From Colias croceus (Eukaryota; Arthropoda; Insecta; Lepidoptera; Pieridae): a stretch of DNA of 64,000 nucleotides. Position 1 is the stretch's first letter, and each line of letters begins with the position of its first letter. Shown here piece after piece: positions 12,091-23,430 of the stretch. A program made the position numbers and the translations under genes. The notes beneath the pieces were generated by a model. It had not been told where the DNA came from. It saw only the letters and a program-made list of their open reading frames with translations, and did no database searches. The stretch covers positions 2,738,001 through 2,802,000 of the forward strand of contig NC_059563.1 of NCBI RefSeq assembly GCF_905220415.1. Reading direction: 5' to 3'.

Positions 12091-13117
12091 TTATTTGCAA
12101 GATAAATATACATAATCAATAAGAAATAAGGCATTAGTACCAATTACAGTTGTAGCAATTGTATGCAATTTACCAAATTTGCAAAAGGCTCTTGAGTCTT
12201 GACTGTATCCTATACTATACTTAATAACTGCGTCTCCCATATTCCTTCCGACCTTCAGAAAACAGAGGATCAAACATACAAACTTTCCATTTCATAACAT
12301 TAGTTGGACAAAACTTGGTGAAATCTTTGCACTCATCGAAGGCTCGAATACTTCGAAACTTCCCAAACAATCGTCCCTTCACTGAAAGGAGGATTGTGTT
12401 CAGATCATTGAGACACAAAGGGCTCAGCTTTGATCATAGGGCAGTATTATAAATGTATTGTGGGGATATTTTTGATGTTCCCCTCTCGGACATAAAAAGA
12501 ACGAACAGAAAAGGAATGTTCTGTTCGTTCTTTTTATGCCAGTCATACGGTATAAATTGCATATGTGTGATAAGGATTTTTGATCTCGTGGTATTTTTTA
12601 GACTATCCCTTTGTTTGGTTTTCAATGAAATTAATTTCTGTGCTTGACATATGCGTCTTTTCTCTCAATCTCAAATTGAATCGTTTCAAACGTCTTGTAA
12701 GCAAAAAAGAATTCTCCTTGCTGATAAATTTCCGAGAATATTTCTTTAAAAATGCTCCTCAGCGTCGCCGTAAAGTAAGATTCCTTGACTTTTTGAGCAA
12801 ACGAATTTAAAATGAAAAATTGGGCGTCGGCGACTGCCGCCTAAGGGAATACGTAGTTCTTGGCAGAGTATCAAAAATGTATTTTGTACACAATCTTCAA
12901 TGTTCAGCTTGTCGAACAATTTCATGGGATTTATTATGTTTTTTATTGCTGTGTCCCTTTGATTTACGTCCTCAATGTATGAGACGTATCTTATATTCGT
13001 GTCCAAGTGTTTTGAAGTATTCTTAACTTTAAAGATAAATATGGAAAAATTCAAGGATTTTCGAGTACCTACCTTCAGGAAGAAATAGAGTTGAAATGTT
13101 ATGGAAAAATAAATCAA
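12091..13117 (-). pseudogene. Decayed minus-strand coding remnant of unknown origin
   Basis: Overlapping minus-strand frames between 13117 and 12091 carry protein-like stretches without a shared frame: SKHLDTNIRYVSYIEDVNQR and LFDKLNIEDCVQNTFLILCQ, then later RAFDECKDFTKFCPTNVMKW and GDAVIKYSIGYSQDSRAF. Codon use and AT content differ from neighbouring noncoding DNA. It may be a broken transposon or an endogenised foreign gene; I cannot name a family. Confidence 0.35.
12491..12538. repeat. Perfect 20-bp-stem hairpin
   Basis: CATAAAAAGAACGAACAGAA and its exact inverse TTCTGTTCGTTCTTTTTATG are separated by AAGGAATG. The hairpin lies inside the decayed coding remnant. Confidence 0.85.
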
Positions 13118-13287
13118 AGTAAAGCATTCAAAAGTGTTGATTTCCAGTTATAAAGTATTTAGAAGTAATCTAATGTGTAAAAAAAAAAATATAATGCAAT
13201 ATCACAGGCGTAGCCCTAATAATTCAACTAGTAATTTTCGAACGTGCAATGACTAATTAAATTTGGAATATTTATAATATAAAGAAG

Positions 13288-13434
13288 TTCCCCGACGAGT
13301 ACAATATGGAGGTCTTCAAGAGGAGAGTGAACAGGTACATTCTAGGGAAGCACGCTCCATGTTAGGCCACATCTCAGCTTACCATCAGGCGAGATTGTGG
13401 CCAAGCGCTCCCCTATTGTACTGCAAAAAAAAAA
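13288..13434 (+). pseudogene. 5'-truncated LINE, end of ORF2 and 3' tail
   Basis: The frame from 13288 encodes FPDEYNMEVFKRRVNRYILG and KHAPC before TAG at 13363. This motif (EYNxxVFKxRVNRxLLG) is the C-terminus of a common insect LINE ORF2. It is followed by CATCAGGCGAGATTGTGGCC and a short poly(A) run. Only the last 147 bp of the element are present, as in abortive target-primed insertion. Confidence 0.65.
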
Positions 13435-14119
13435 TTACACCCATACTAATATAGTGAAGCTTATAATTTTAGCACACTCACAGCCAGTTATCAAAGCCTA
13501 CCACAACTGAAATCAGATTGAACGTTGATCCATTCATTTACTGGTATAAATAGGTTAAAACTTAAAACCACAGACTGCTCAAAGTGTTAAAAACTAAACC
13601 ATATATAAAATATTGAATTTTGAATTTAAATTCGCTGAGACATGACACGCTCTATAATTTCCAGTTGTTCAGGTAAAGATAAATTTATATAAATAATTAT
13701 TTATTCACTAATTCTAAAAACATGCAATGTTAAGAGTAACATAAAAAAACTAAATGGAGATTTACTTGCAATAGCTAATACCTAATCTAATGACGCCTAC
13801 TATGGGTACATACTTTGTATTAGTTTTTATATACTATGCCAGATACCTTATTACGTCTGCGTTCGTTTGCAAGGTAAATACTTTGTTGAAAATACTCAAT
13901 TAAATCGGTCTATTCGTTTGGAAGCTACGAGGCCACACATATACAAACAGTTACATCAATTGGTAATAATATATTGAGAGATAAAACAAACATTGCTATT
14001 TATATTGATAGGAGAATTAATTTACAGATTGATTTACTCGCAATGTTGTTGTTGAAAACATTTACCAATGGCGTGATATATTTACTTTGTAATCACAGTT
14101 AATAAATTATTTATCTTAA

Positions 14120-14291
14120 TATATATAAATCTCGTGTCACAAAGTTTGTCCTCAATGGACTCCTAAACCACTCAACCGATTATAATAAAATTCGCACACC
14201 ATGTGCAGTTCGATCCAACTTGAGAGATAGGATAGTTTAAATCTCAAATCGTTTTAGAGAAAGCGGGCGAAGCCGCGGACGGTAAGCAAGT
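14120..14291 (-). repeat. Short interspersed element, type C
   Basis: Type C ends in ATATATATAAATCTCGTGTC, contains CACCATGTGCAGTTCGATCC and closes with GCGGGCGAAGCCGCGGACGG. Confidence 0.75.
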
Positions 14292-14908
14292 TACAATTAT
14301 AAATTAATATGTAATTGATATTAAACTGAACTTAAATATTTATACTTGTACACAAGTAAAATATATAACGCTAAATTTCCTCAACATAAAATGCGGGTAA
14401 ACCGCAGGGCGCAGCTAGTTAGATAAAAAATTATATTTAACATTTCTCGTTACTCTCAAACTCAAATATTCAACATAAATCTTCAAATAAGGAACTGAAT
14501 TATTTCCCTTAAAAACTCTTAAGAATGCTAAATGAGATCTTTCATAATCTTTCGGGAACAATACTTGAATATAACAGAGTTTCACGTTAAAAATTACTAA
14601 CGTGGGTATAATGTTGATGATTTATCTACCTTTTTAAAATATTTATTTTAAGAATTAACGCAAAACGTACGCAGGTAATACTAAAATTCAAAAATAAAAG
14701 GGTTATAAAACAAGTATCTCTTGAGTAATAAGCTTGTATAGCCTAGTGGCTATAAAAGAAAAGAGACCTACATTTTTAATTATAATATAGCAAATAAAAC
14801 TCCTTTCAAAACTATTCTCTAGTTTACATATTTATTGTTAATTGTTATCTATTTGCTAATAAACTCTTTAACTTTTTGTATTTTGTATTACATTCTTTCT
14901 ATCTACAC

Positions 14909-15150
14909 GCTAAATAAATACATAAATATTCAGAACAATTTTCACACACGGCACGATCTGATCCCATACTAAGCTTTCGCTTGTGTTATGGAAACCAGAT
15001 GGCTGATAACCATACATATATAATTATAAATAAATACTTATATAGATAATTAACACCCAGACACAGAGCATATATTACATCTGTTCATCACTCAAATATT
15101 TGGAGATCGAACCCACGACCTCTAACTAAGCCCACCGGTCAATCGATCCG
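14909..15150 (-). mobile_element. tRNA-derived SINE, 5' shortened
   Basis: On the minus strand GTCGTGGGTTCGATCTCC is a B box followed by TGTGTCTGGGTGTTAATTAT, the same body as the 5370 SINE, plus a CCATAACACAAGCGAAAGCT block near its 3' end. The A-box part is degraded. Confidence 0.75.
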
Positions 15151-15384
15151 AAATCCGCCCATAATTTCCAGAACCTTACAATAATCCCAAGCAAATTGAT
15201 CACCTCATTATAAATTGGTTTTCAATTATCGCTATAATCAAAGTGCTTTATAATTTCGCGATGAAAATGTGAAGGCTACAGTGTAGGGCGGGGTCAATCC
15301 ATCTTGCCTAATGGTGGAGCCTCACGCTAGTGTTAGATTTTATTAACCCTTTACGTGTGATGTTTGGTGTTAATAATATAAATA

Positions 15385-15556
15385 GACTAGCGGTCCGCCC
15401 CGGCTTCGCCCGTGGTACATATTAACGTTTTCTCTACATAAGAACCATCCTCGTACTTCAAGGAATATAATAAAAAAAGAATTATCGAAATCGGTTCAGC
15501 CGTTCTCGAGTTATGGAATTACAACGAAAAGTGGCATTGATTTTTATATATTAGAG
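15385..15556 (+). repeat. Short interspersed element, type D
   Basis: GACTAGCGGTCCGCCCCGGC, then AACCATCCTCGTACTTCAAG and ATCGGTTCAGCCGTTCTCGA, to TTATATATTAGAG. Confidence 0.72.
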
Positions 15557-15696
15557 AAGAGAAGATAAAAGGGTAATTAACTAAGCCCTGAAGACAAGTT
15601 CTCCCTGATTTTTGCAAATTTGACGTAAAAGTAAATTTCCATACAATTTTCCGTAGTTGTCATTTTAAGCGACAGCTAATTTAAGGCAGCTAATTT

Positions 15697-15844
15697 AATA
15701 CGCGTGCGTATGGTCGGTCTAGCTATGAACGGTTTTATGAATTTCCATACATATGACAAACGCGACGGTTTTATGAATTTCCATACATATGACAAACGCG
15801 ACTGACGTACGCACTGAGGGTCGGTGAAGCTCTGCAACCGGCCT
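15697..15844 (-). repeat. Second copy of the 4139 repeat with internal duplication
   Basis: Same family as 4139. A segment of about 40 bp, CGGTTTTATGAATTTCCATA with CATATGACAAACGCGA, is tandemly doubled here and single at 4.2 kb. Confidence 0.65.
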
Positions 15845-16120
15845 AAATTGAGCATATGAGGCGGTGAATATGTGTAATTGGCATATTATTGTCTACACAT
15901 ATCAAGCTATAAATTAAATGGTTGAAATTTTGCACTATACTTCCATTTATTTAAGAAAGGATTCCTTCAATTTCGGCATAAGGCTGCTTTTTCAATCCTT
16001 GCTTATAAAATAATATGATATTTGTTTATACTTTTATAATATTTGAGCTTTTATCCCCTTGGGAGTAGAATTTATACAAATCCTTTCTTAGCGGCTTGCA
16101 TCCTATCCTATCCTATATAT

Positions 16121-16419
16121 ACAAATATTATAAATGCGAAAGTTTGTGAGGATCGATGTGTAGTGTGTGAAGTGTTTGTGATCGAAGTATACAGGGTTAG
16201 TTTTCAATGACCAGCCAAATTTTCAGAAATGGTTCAGAATCGATAACATTTTAGATCTAATTATACCGATTTAACCGATTACAATGAAATTTAGCACACA
16301 TATAGAGGGTAACTTGGATTAACACATAGGATAGGTTTTATCACGGAAATTTCATGGGAACGGGAACTATGCGGATTTTTCTTTGAAAACGCGGGTGAAG
16401 CCGTGGGCGGAAAGCTAGT
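16121..16419 (-). repeat. Interspersed element, type A with internal insertion
   Basis: Ends TATTATAAATGCGAAAGTTT and GGTGAAGCCGTGGGCGGAAA. About 90 bp of foreign sequence lies between them near 16170-16260. Confidence 0.65.
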
Positions 16420-17106
16420 CATATATAATAGTGGATATCGGCATACCAAATTTCAGTCCGATTGGCCAAGTAATTTGGACTGTGCGTTGTTAGATAAGTC
16501 AGTCAGTCGGTCACCCTTGCGTATATTAAGAAGTATGTTATAATTTAATAAGAAATACCTTGTCACCACATCAAAATTTTGTGACTAGAATATATATTCT
16601 AACAACATTACTTACACGTAAGGCTTCATATAATACAAAATAACGCAATCTTTCATACAGGGTTTCCTTATCATGATCAGGTTCCGATACTGTATAATAT
16701 TCCTTTGTGTGATTTGATTTTATAGAAAAACACTTTAGTAAATGGACCTTTTATGGAAATAAATGCTGCAGAAAAAAGAAAACGTTTGACGTCGTTTGTA
16801 TTAAAAAAACAAACAAACTATACAACGTATAATAAAATATACGACAGTGTTGCCACAGAGAATATAATAATATTACTATGAAAACATTGTAAACAGTTTT
16901 GTTACTCTTCACAAAACTACTAGATTTGGTAGACATTTATTATGTAAATAGGCTATGTCCCGGAAAAATATATAGGCTATTTTTTATCCGGGTAATACAC
17001 CCGAAAAGAGTCCTGAAGAAATATTGTAAAAAGGAAACACGGTGTATGTTTGTAAAATTTAGTATTCAGAAACACTACACTATTTCCAAAAATGATTTTA
17101 TCTCCT

Positions 17107-17306
17107 TACTAGCTGTGCCCTGCGGTTTTACCCGCAGTGCTCCGCTCCTGTTAGTCTTAGCGTGCTGATGGTAAATGGGCTATCTAACACCAAAAGAATT
17201 TAATATAATTTTTAATTGAATAATATTTAATTGAAATTTAATTTACTAGTAATTCCTGAGATTAGCGCGTCCAAACAAACAAACTCTTCAGCTCTATAAT
17301 ATAAGT
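17107..17306 (+). repeat. Short interspersed element, type B, rearranged
   Basis: TACTAGCTGTGCCCTGCGGT start and GATTAGCGCGTCCAAACAAA near the end. The centre is disrupted by TTAATTGAATAAT repeats. Confidence 0.65.
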
Positions 17307-17416
17307 ACCTATAGATATTAAAATTTGATACCCATGTTTAATAAATTGTATTAATAAATGAATCGTAACCTTCAAATCTTCTAAAATAAAGTTATTTTCG
17401 TCACTTACGCTCAAAT

Positions 17417-17593
17417 CTATACTTATATTATAAAGCTAAAGAGTTTGTTTGTTTGTTTGAACGCGCTAATCTCAGGAACTACTGGTCCTATTTGAAAAAT
17501 TATTTCGGTGTTAGATAGCCCATTTATCGAGGAAGGCTATAGGCTATAATATATCATCACGCAATGCGGGTAAAACCGCGTGGAACAGCTAGC
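17417..17593 (-). repeat. Short interspersed element, type B
   Basis: ATACTTATATTATAAAGCTA to AACCGCGTGGAACAGCTAGC. It lies in opposite orientation 110 bp from the previous copy. Confidence 0.75.
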
Positions 17594-17949
17594 ATAATAT
17601 AATTATTAAAGCTATACCGAAGAAATTCCCAGCTAGTTCGACTTCGAATGACTCTAAAAACATTTACCCATTATCACAGCTAATAAAAGCAATATCCACA
17701 TTAACAGACCTAATAGAAATTACTACAGCCTTTGCATGAACTTTATTCAATTTGTTTGAATTTCAACCTTATTACATTGTCATAGAGTGCAATTTTATCT
17801 ATCTTGTATGTTACTGAAATGGAGTGAAATGGACATTTTAAAACCTTAAATATACATTGTTCGCGTGACTGCATTTACGTTGTAAATTGGTTTTAATTGG
17901 ACTCCTTATATTTTGTTAACTTTGTGCATGTGTATTTATAATTTACTAA

Positions 17950-18124
17950 GGGCTGATTTTTCAATCCTTGGTTAAAACTTTTTCATCGAATAACGTATTA
18001 AACTACCATTTCAAAAATGTATTCTAATTGTCCGTATTTGACAGTTTACAGGTGACATTTTAAAATGTTCGTGTAATACTTTATTGGACGGATACATTTT
18101 AACCAAGGATTGAAAAATCGGCCC
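17950..18124. mobile_element. 175-bp MITE with GGGCTGATTTTTCAATCC ends
   Basis: GGGCTGATTTTTCAATCCTT and GGTTAAAA at the left are matched inversely by TTTTAACCAAGG and ATTGAAAAATCGGCCC at the right. No clear target duplication is left. A half copy (GGCTGCTTTTTCAATCCTTG) lies near 15982. Confidence 0.7.
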
Positions 18125-18366
18125 ATACTTGCCTGGTTAGACTTAATGTTGTTAGTACAAAATCAACCAGCAGCTAGAAAGTCGAGATCAAAATATAACA
18201 TATTCAAATAAATAAGACTTACAATTGGTATAGCTAATACGCCTTTTAATTTGATAAATGGTATGATGCAGATGCTCATATTTTGTCCTAAAACTTTACA
18301 ATAACGAAAACACTCGGGACAATAATTGAAAACTTTTAAAGGCAAAGCTTAGAAAACTGATTATAT

Positions 18367-18562
18367 GACTAGCTTCGACACGCTGTTTCGCTTGCTTTGT
18401 CTAAAACTAAAGGAATAATAATTATATTACAATCTTCCTCGAGAACCACTCTACCTAATAAAAAAACCGCATCTAAATTCGTTACATAGTTTTGAAATTC
18501 GCAGCATACATAGAGCCGTGATAGACAGACAGCAGTGACTTTGTTTTATACTATGTAGTGAA
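18367..18562 (+). repeat. Interspersed element, type E, diverged
   Basis: GACTAGCTTCGACACGCTGT start and ATACTATGTAGTGAA end. The GC-rich head is decayed. Confidence 0.65.
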
Positions 18563-18943
18563 TAGTGATCTAATATGCATATTTTAAATAGATGAGACTT
18601 GTATACTCTTTTAAAACAAGTATTTTAAATATCTCTTCATATGGATTGAACCTTGTACCTTTCAATTGTAACGATTTTCCGTAACCATTGTACTATTGTG
18701 GCCTTTTAGGCATCGACTCTCCTTTTACAAAAAGGGTCAACATGTACCCTTTACGTATAAATGTATAATACCTTTATTCGAGTTTTTGTTATATTAACAT
18801 AGATGTTAGTAACCTTTTCCGATTTTTCTTGGTTTCAAGGACGTTTTATTCCTGTACCGGAATACCTACCGTATTAAATGTGAATAAACATTTTTCATTG
18901 CTGCCTTCCGTAGTAATTGTGGTATCCAACACAACAAAAGACC

Positions 18944-19080
18944 GTGTCATAAGTGAAACTTCTTTGGCAAGATTCAAAGAAACCAAAATCGTCGCCTCAC
19001 TCCATGACATGACAGTATAGCCGTGACGCTTGGAAATTTTACTCTCAACGCGCCTAAAGCAGTTTCACTTCAAAAATAAT
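18944..19080 (+). repeat. GAAGTGAAACTTC-type element, divergent copy
   Basis: AAGTGAAACTTCTTTGGCAA at one end and AAAGCAGTTTCACTTC at the other. Its right half (CGCTTGGAAATTTTACTCTC) matches 8565-8632 in inverse orientation. Confidence 0.5.
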
Positions 19081-19180
19081 TATTCTATCAGTAGTTCCTG
19101 ACATTAACACGTTCAACCAAACAAACTTTAGATTATTATAAGGCTCATTTTATCAACATAATGCTGTTTACATAATCCAT

Positions 19181-19414
19181 ATACTAATATTATAAATGCG
19201 ACAGTAACTCTGTCTGTCTGTCTGTTACTCAATCACGCCTAAACTACTGAACCAATTTTCATGAAATTTGCTATAGAGATATTTTGATACCCGAGAAAGG
19301 ATATAGGCTACTTTTTATCCCAGGAAAATGACGCAATCCCGGAAATCCCACGGGAACGGGAACTATGCGGGTTTTCTTTGACTGCGCGGACGAAGCCGCG
19401 GGCGGAAAACTAGT
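19181..19414 (-). repeat. Short interspersed element, type A
   Basis: Full copy with ATACTAATATTATAAATGCG, the TCTGTCTGTCTGTCTG run and a GAAGCCGCGGGCGGAAAAC end. Confidence 0.8.
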
Positions 19415-19748
19415 GGAAAATAAAATATTGACCTTAACTTAAATTTATGCCGCATTTTTGTGAAAGATATTCTTAAATTCAATTTTGATACGTCATACGA
19501 CCAATATATTATTTTCATACCAATAAAACACATGAATACAACGTTTGAATTTGAAATGCAATATTTCTCATGAGAATGCTAAAATATTCCATATTGTTGG
19601 TTGTTTCTGTGAAGCAAGACAAGACTAGGCATATTTATGTTAGTTCTCTACTAAGATAAATTTCCTTTTTGCGGAGGGAATTTCTTATATAATATTATGA
19701 TTAAGTATAAATTGTATTTATGCTCATTAAAGAGTATGTTTTATACTT

Positions 19749-19940
19749 TACTAGCTTACCGCCCGCGGCTTCGCCCGCTTTTTCTAAAACCTAATAAATT
19801 ATATACTAAGACCTTCCTCTAGAATCACTCTATCTATTAAAAAAAAACACATCAAAATCCGTTGCGTAGTTTTAAAGATTTAAGCATACAAAGGGACATA
19901 GGGACAGAGAAAGCTACTTTATTTTATACTATGTAGTGAT
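19749..19940 (+). repeat. Short interspersed element, type E
   Basis: TACTAGCTTACCGCCCGCGG to TTTATACTATGTAGTGAT. Confidence 0.8.
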
Positions 19941-21560
19941 ACGCTAATAACGACTATAAACATGAATACTTTATAAACGATTAATTATATTATAAAAAAG
20001 GTACATAATAATATTATGAGTGTGAAAATTTATCTGCTGCTTCACAGCTGAACTACTTACCTATTACACCGAATTGGATGAAATTTTGAATGTAAATAGT
20101 TGAATACGATTGAATTTATTAATTAATAACCATTTAATACCAAATTGTCAACCATTAACTGTAACTTTTAATCATAAATGTTAGACCATAGTTTTCATCG
20201 CAAGTAAAACCGCGGGGCACAGCTAATACAAGCATAGCTATTTAATAATTAACGTTTCGCTAGAGCTACATAATTACAAACGAATGAGAACAATTTTCAA
20301 TTACCCTCAAATATCTGTATTTATCTTTAATTAGTGTAAATTTAATCTTCTCTGTATTTAATACTAGCAACTTGATCCTGCTTCGTTTGGGTTTTCTCGG
20401 TATAAAAAGAGTGTACGTTACTCGATAAAGATGTAGAGACAAACAAACATATAACTAGCTGTGCCGCGCGGTTTGAATCAAGTATTTCTTAAGTACTCGT
20501 AGGTTTTTCAAATTCATAATTCAAATTACATTTATTTGCAAAAAATTAATTACTATACTAAGTAGATGTTGTTATTACAATGTTATAGCGCTAAAATATT
20601 CTACCGACTAGGTAACTGGGTGTGCAAATTTATTTAAAGATTAAGAAACATACATCCTCACAACCATTTTATAATATTAGCAGAATAGTACAGATTATAG
20701 TAGAAACAAGTAAAGTAAGATAAATGTACTAAACCTTTGCTAAATCCTTTATCGATTTAGAGCTTCCGTGCTGAAACCTAGTCCACTTTTCGCCTATTAT
20801 AGAACTAAGGTGTGCCGTGCGGTACTTAAACGATCCATTTAGTAGAGTAATTTGATAAAATGGAGTTCTATTTTAAGATTTTTAGTATAGTGAATGTGAT
20901 AGGTGAAAATTTTGATATTGAAGAGCGTAAGGGTGCCATCAGACAGACTGCATCGCAGCAACTGCGCGCGGTCGATATATATAACTGCAAGCAGTTGTGT
21001 GTTCGACTTCATGCTGTCATGATATCAACTGCACGCAGTCGGCTGCAGTCGAGTGAAGTCAATATCAACTGCATACAGTCGCGCGTTCAACTTCGCGCGG
21101 TCGGCTGAAGTCGGGTAGCGTCGCCGCATGCTGTCCACCGCTACTGCATACAGTTAGTGTGCAGTCAGTCAAAGAACCGAACGCACGTATCGGTTGCGTT
21201 GCGTCGTCATTTTTTAGACTTTACTTGCATTCGGAATTACAAAACAATATGGATTTCGATCAATTCAATTTCAAGATTCAATTCAATCCTTGGTATAATA
21301 TGTGTTCTTCTTCCATTCACTTCTATCATTCATTCGTCAACTCGTCATCCACTCCTTTCGCTATCATATTATCCTCCTTCACGCAATCCATCCATCTTTT
21401 TTCGGTATTCCTTCCATTCTGCTTAGTTATTTTAAGTTTGCTGGCGCCTCTTTTGTAGCACAGCAACGTTAACTTTATTAGAAGAAAATATCAAATAATT
21501 ACTAAAATAATACAAACATTATTGGATAAAATAAATACACATTAAAATGGAAAGTCTTAC

Positions 21561-21868
21561 CTTATGGTGATTGCAATTCTCTCTTCAGCTGAAATACTCT
21601 TCCGCATGTGAGTGTCTTGATGAGATACTGAATCTTTTAGTAAATCGTTTAATTGATCAAATGCAGCAATTGACATTCTAAAGTAGTTGTAAAATTTACG
21701 TTCATCTTGTCTTAATTTCGGATACAGTATGAAAAAATCACCTTCCGTATGGCAAAATAATAGCAAAGGATCAATCCACATTCGTGGTGTATTTTGCAGT
21801 TTATTAATTCGGTTATATCGCCGGCAGCGGCGGCGCCGTAATAATATTAAGAACGTGTGTGCTTCCAT
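21561..21868 (-). pseudogene. Harbinger transposase N-terminal exon, truncated
   Basis: Reading from a Met at 21868, the minus strand encodes a basic N-terminus (RRRRCRRYNRIN), then RMWIDPLLLFCHTEGDFFIL and DERKFYNYFRMSIAAFDQLN, ending with RKSISAEERIAITIR. The pattern FxxLxxxLRxDExxFxxYFRMS followed by ISxEERLAxTLR is the N-terminal half of PIF/Harbinger (HARBI1-like, DDE_Tnp_4) transposases. The exon stops at AAG/GTAAGA. The catalytic DDE half is missing from the element, so this copy cannot supply transposase. Confidence 0.8.
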
Positions 21869-22079
21869 TTCGACGTCAAACCTTACACTAACTCTTGGCC
21901 TACATGCTTGGTTTCGACTGCGTGAAGTCGGACCCGACTGCAGACAACTGCTTGCAGTTGAGTATAGCAACTGCGTGCGGTTACTAATGCGACTTCGTGC
22001 GGTTGTTGTGTTGCAGTCTGTCTGATGGCAGCCTAATACTGTAATATTACGTTTAAGGCTCGGTGGTAGGTAGGTAGGT

Positions 22080-22200
22080 AGGCCTCTTAATATTATTACG
22101 GCGCCGCCGCCGCCGGCGATATAACCGAATTAAAAAACTGCAAAATACACCACGAATGTGGATTGATCCTTTGCTGTTATTTTGCCATACGGAATATTAT
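22080..22200 (+). repeat. Inverted partial copy of the Harbinger transposase region
   Basis: This block (GCGCCGCCGCCGCCGGCGAT, then CACGAATGTGGATTGATCC) is the inverse of 21744-21850 with a few changes. It shows that the right third of the composite element came from a second rearranged copy. A short GGTA run precedes it at 22063-22080. Confidence 0.7.
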
Positions 22201-22489
22201 TTTGCTATTATTTTGCGTTCGGTTCTTTGACTGACTGCACACTAACTGTATGCAGTAGCGGTGGACAGCATGCGGCGACGCTACCCGACTTCAGCCGACC
22301 GCGCGAAGTTGAACGCGCGATTGTATGCAGTTGATATTGACTTCACTCGACTGCAGCCGACTGCGTGCAGTTGATATCATGACAGCATGAAGTCGAACAC
22401 ACAACTGCTTGCAGTTATATATATCGACCGCGCGCAGTTGCTACGATGCAGTCTGTCTGATGGCACCCTAAATCTTGTGTCTTTATATT

Positions 22490-22699
22490 CAGCTTCGCCC
22501 GCGTTTTCAAAGAAAAGCCCGCGTAATTCCCGTTCCTATGGGATTTCCGGGATATAAAAGCTCATTTCATTCTGGGTCTTCAGCTACCTAGAAACCAAAT
22601 TTCATTGTAATCGACTCAGTAAAATTTGCGTTAAAGAGATACAAACATTCATCCATCCATCCATCCTCACAAATTTCGCATTTATAATATTAGTAAGAT
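22490..22699 (+). repeat. Short interspersed element, type A, truncated left
   Basis: GCTTCGCCCGCGTTTTCAAA to TTTATAATATTAGTAAGA. Its ACTAGC start is missing. It lies about 20 bp beyond the composite Harbinger element. Confidence 0.7.
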
Positions 22700-23360
22700 A
22701 TAATAAACAGAAATTAATACAATTGAAACATGAAATTTTTTCAGTAATTATACATACCTACACAGTTCAATCATTACATCGGGATATACTCAGAAAGCCA
22801 TCAGCCTACGTAAAAATGTGTAACAACGAATACAAACTTTCAGAAAAATTTTTAGTAAATACGGAACAAACATTAACATATCCAATACTTCCATAAAAAT
22901 CTTCATCAATTCCTTTCTCAAATCAAAACTAAATCTACTACACTCAAATCTGAACCCACGAAACTATTTGCACTAGTTATTATTACACTAGATATACATG
23001 TAACAGAATTACAAGAACGCTCAAACAAGGAGCTCTCAACAGTAAATTCACGCGAACTGGGCTGTATGTAATCCTATTATAACATAAGCATAACAATATG
23101 TGAAGCTCACGTAAACCTTGTAAGATTACTTATATATTATATATCATATAGATAAACACCTTAACTATTCACTTATCTACCTATCTATGTGTGAAATATT
23201 GATTGCCTAATACCTATATACTATTTATTAAGATTATTAATATAATATAATGGTGTTGCTGTCCCAGCAGACGTTGTTATGGCGTTTTTTGTGTTTTCTC
23301 TCCATGAGAACATTCCTTGCCGAATTGACCGAACCGTTCTCGAGTTTTAGGGTACTTCAA

Positions 23361-23430
23361 ACTAAATGAAGCGATTTTATTGGTTCTTTACAAACACATT
23401 CCTCGCACATTATTAGTAGAAAAGCACCCA
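23361..23430 (+). repeat. Empty-site copy of the palindromic element
   Basis: CTTCAAACTAAATGAAGCGA continues TTTATTGGTTCTTTACAAAC and ACATTCCTCGCACATTATT. It matches both sides of the 5017 MITE with a single TAA, so it represents the pre-insertion state. Confidence 0.65.

Larger units (their letters stand above)
20931..22468 (-). mobile_element. Composite PIF/Harbinger element with long terminal inverted repeats
   Basis: Ends are GGGTGCCATCAGACAGACTG and its inverse, flanked on both sides by TAA (20928-20930 and 22469-22471), the target duplication typical of PIF/Harbinger. The terminal inverted repeats are about 260 bp and nearly identical, full of CAACTGC and GCAGTTG words. A second right end, GGCTGCC in inverse orientation, stops at 22033 and is also followed by TAA. 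The inner element 20931-22033 therefore has its own boundary, and 22034-22468 is an added, inverted partial copy. A transposase fragment lies inside on the minus strand. Confidence 0.85.

Noticed and set aside
12453..13026. Plus-strand frames of 64-76 codons
   Set aside because: Opposite-strand shadows of the decayed coding block and its hairpin.
21157..21458. Two overlapping plus-strand frames of about 90-99 codons
   Set aside because: They lie inside the Harbinger element opposite its coding strand and show no family features.
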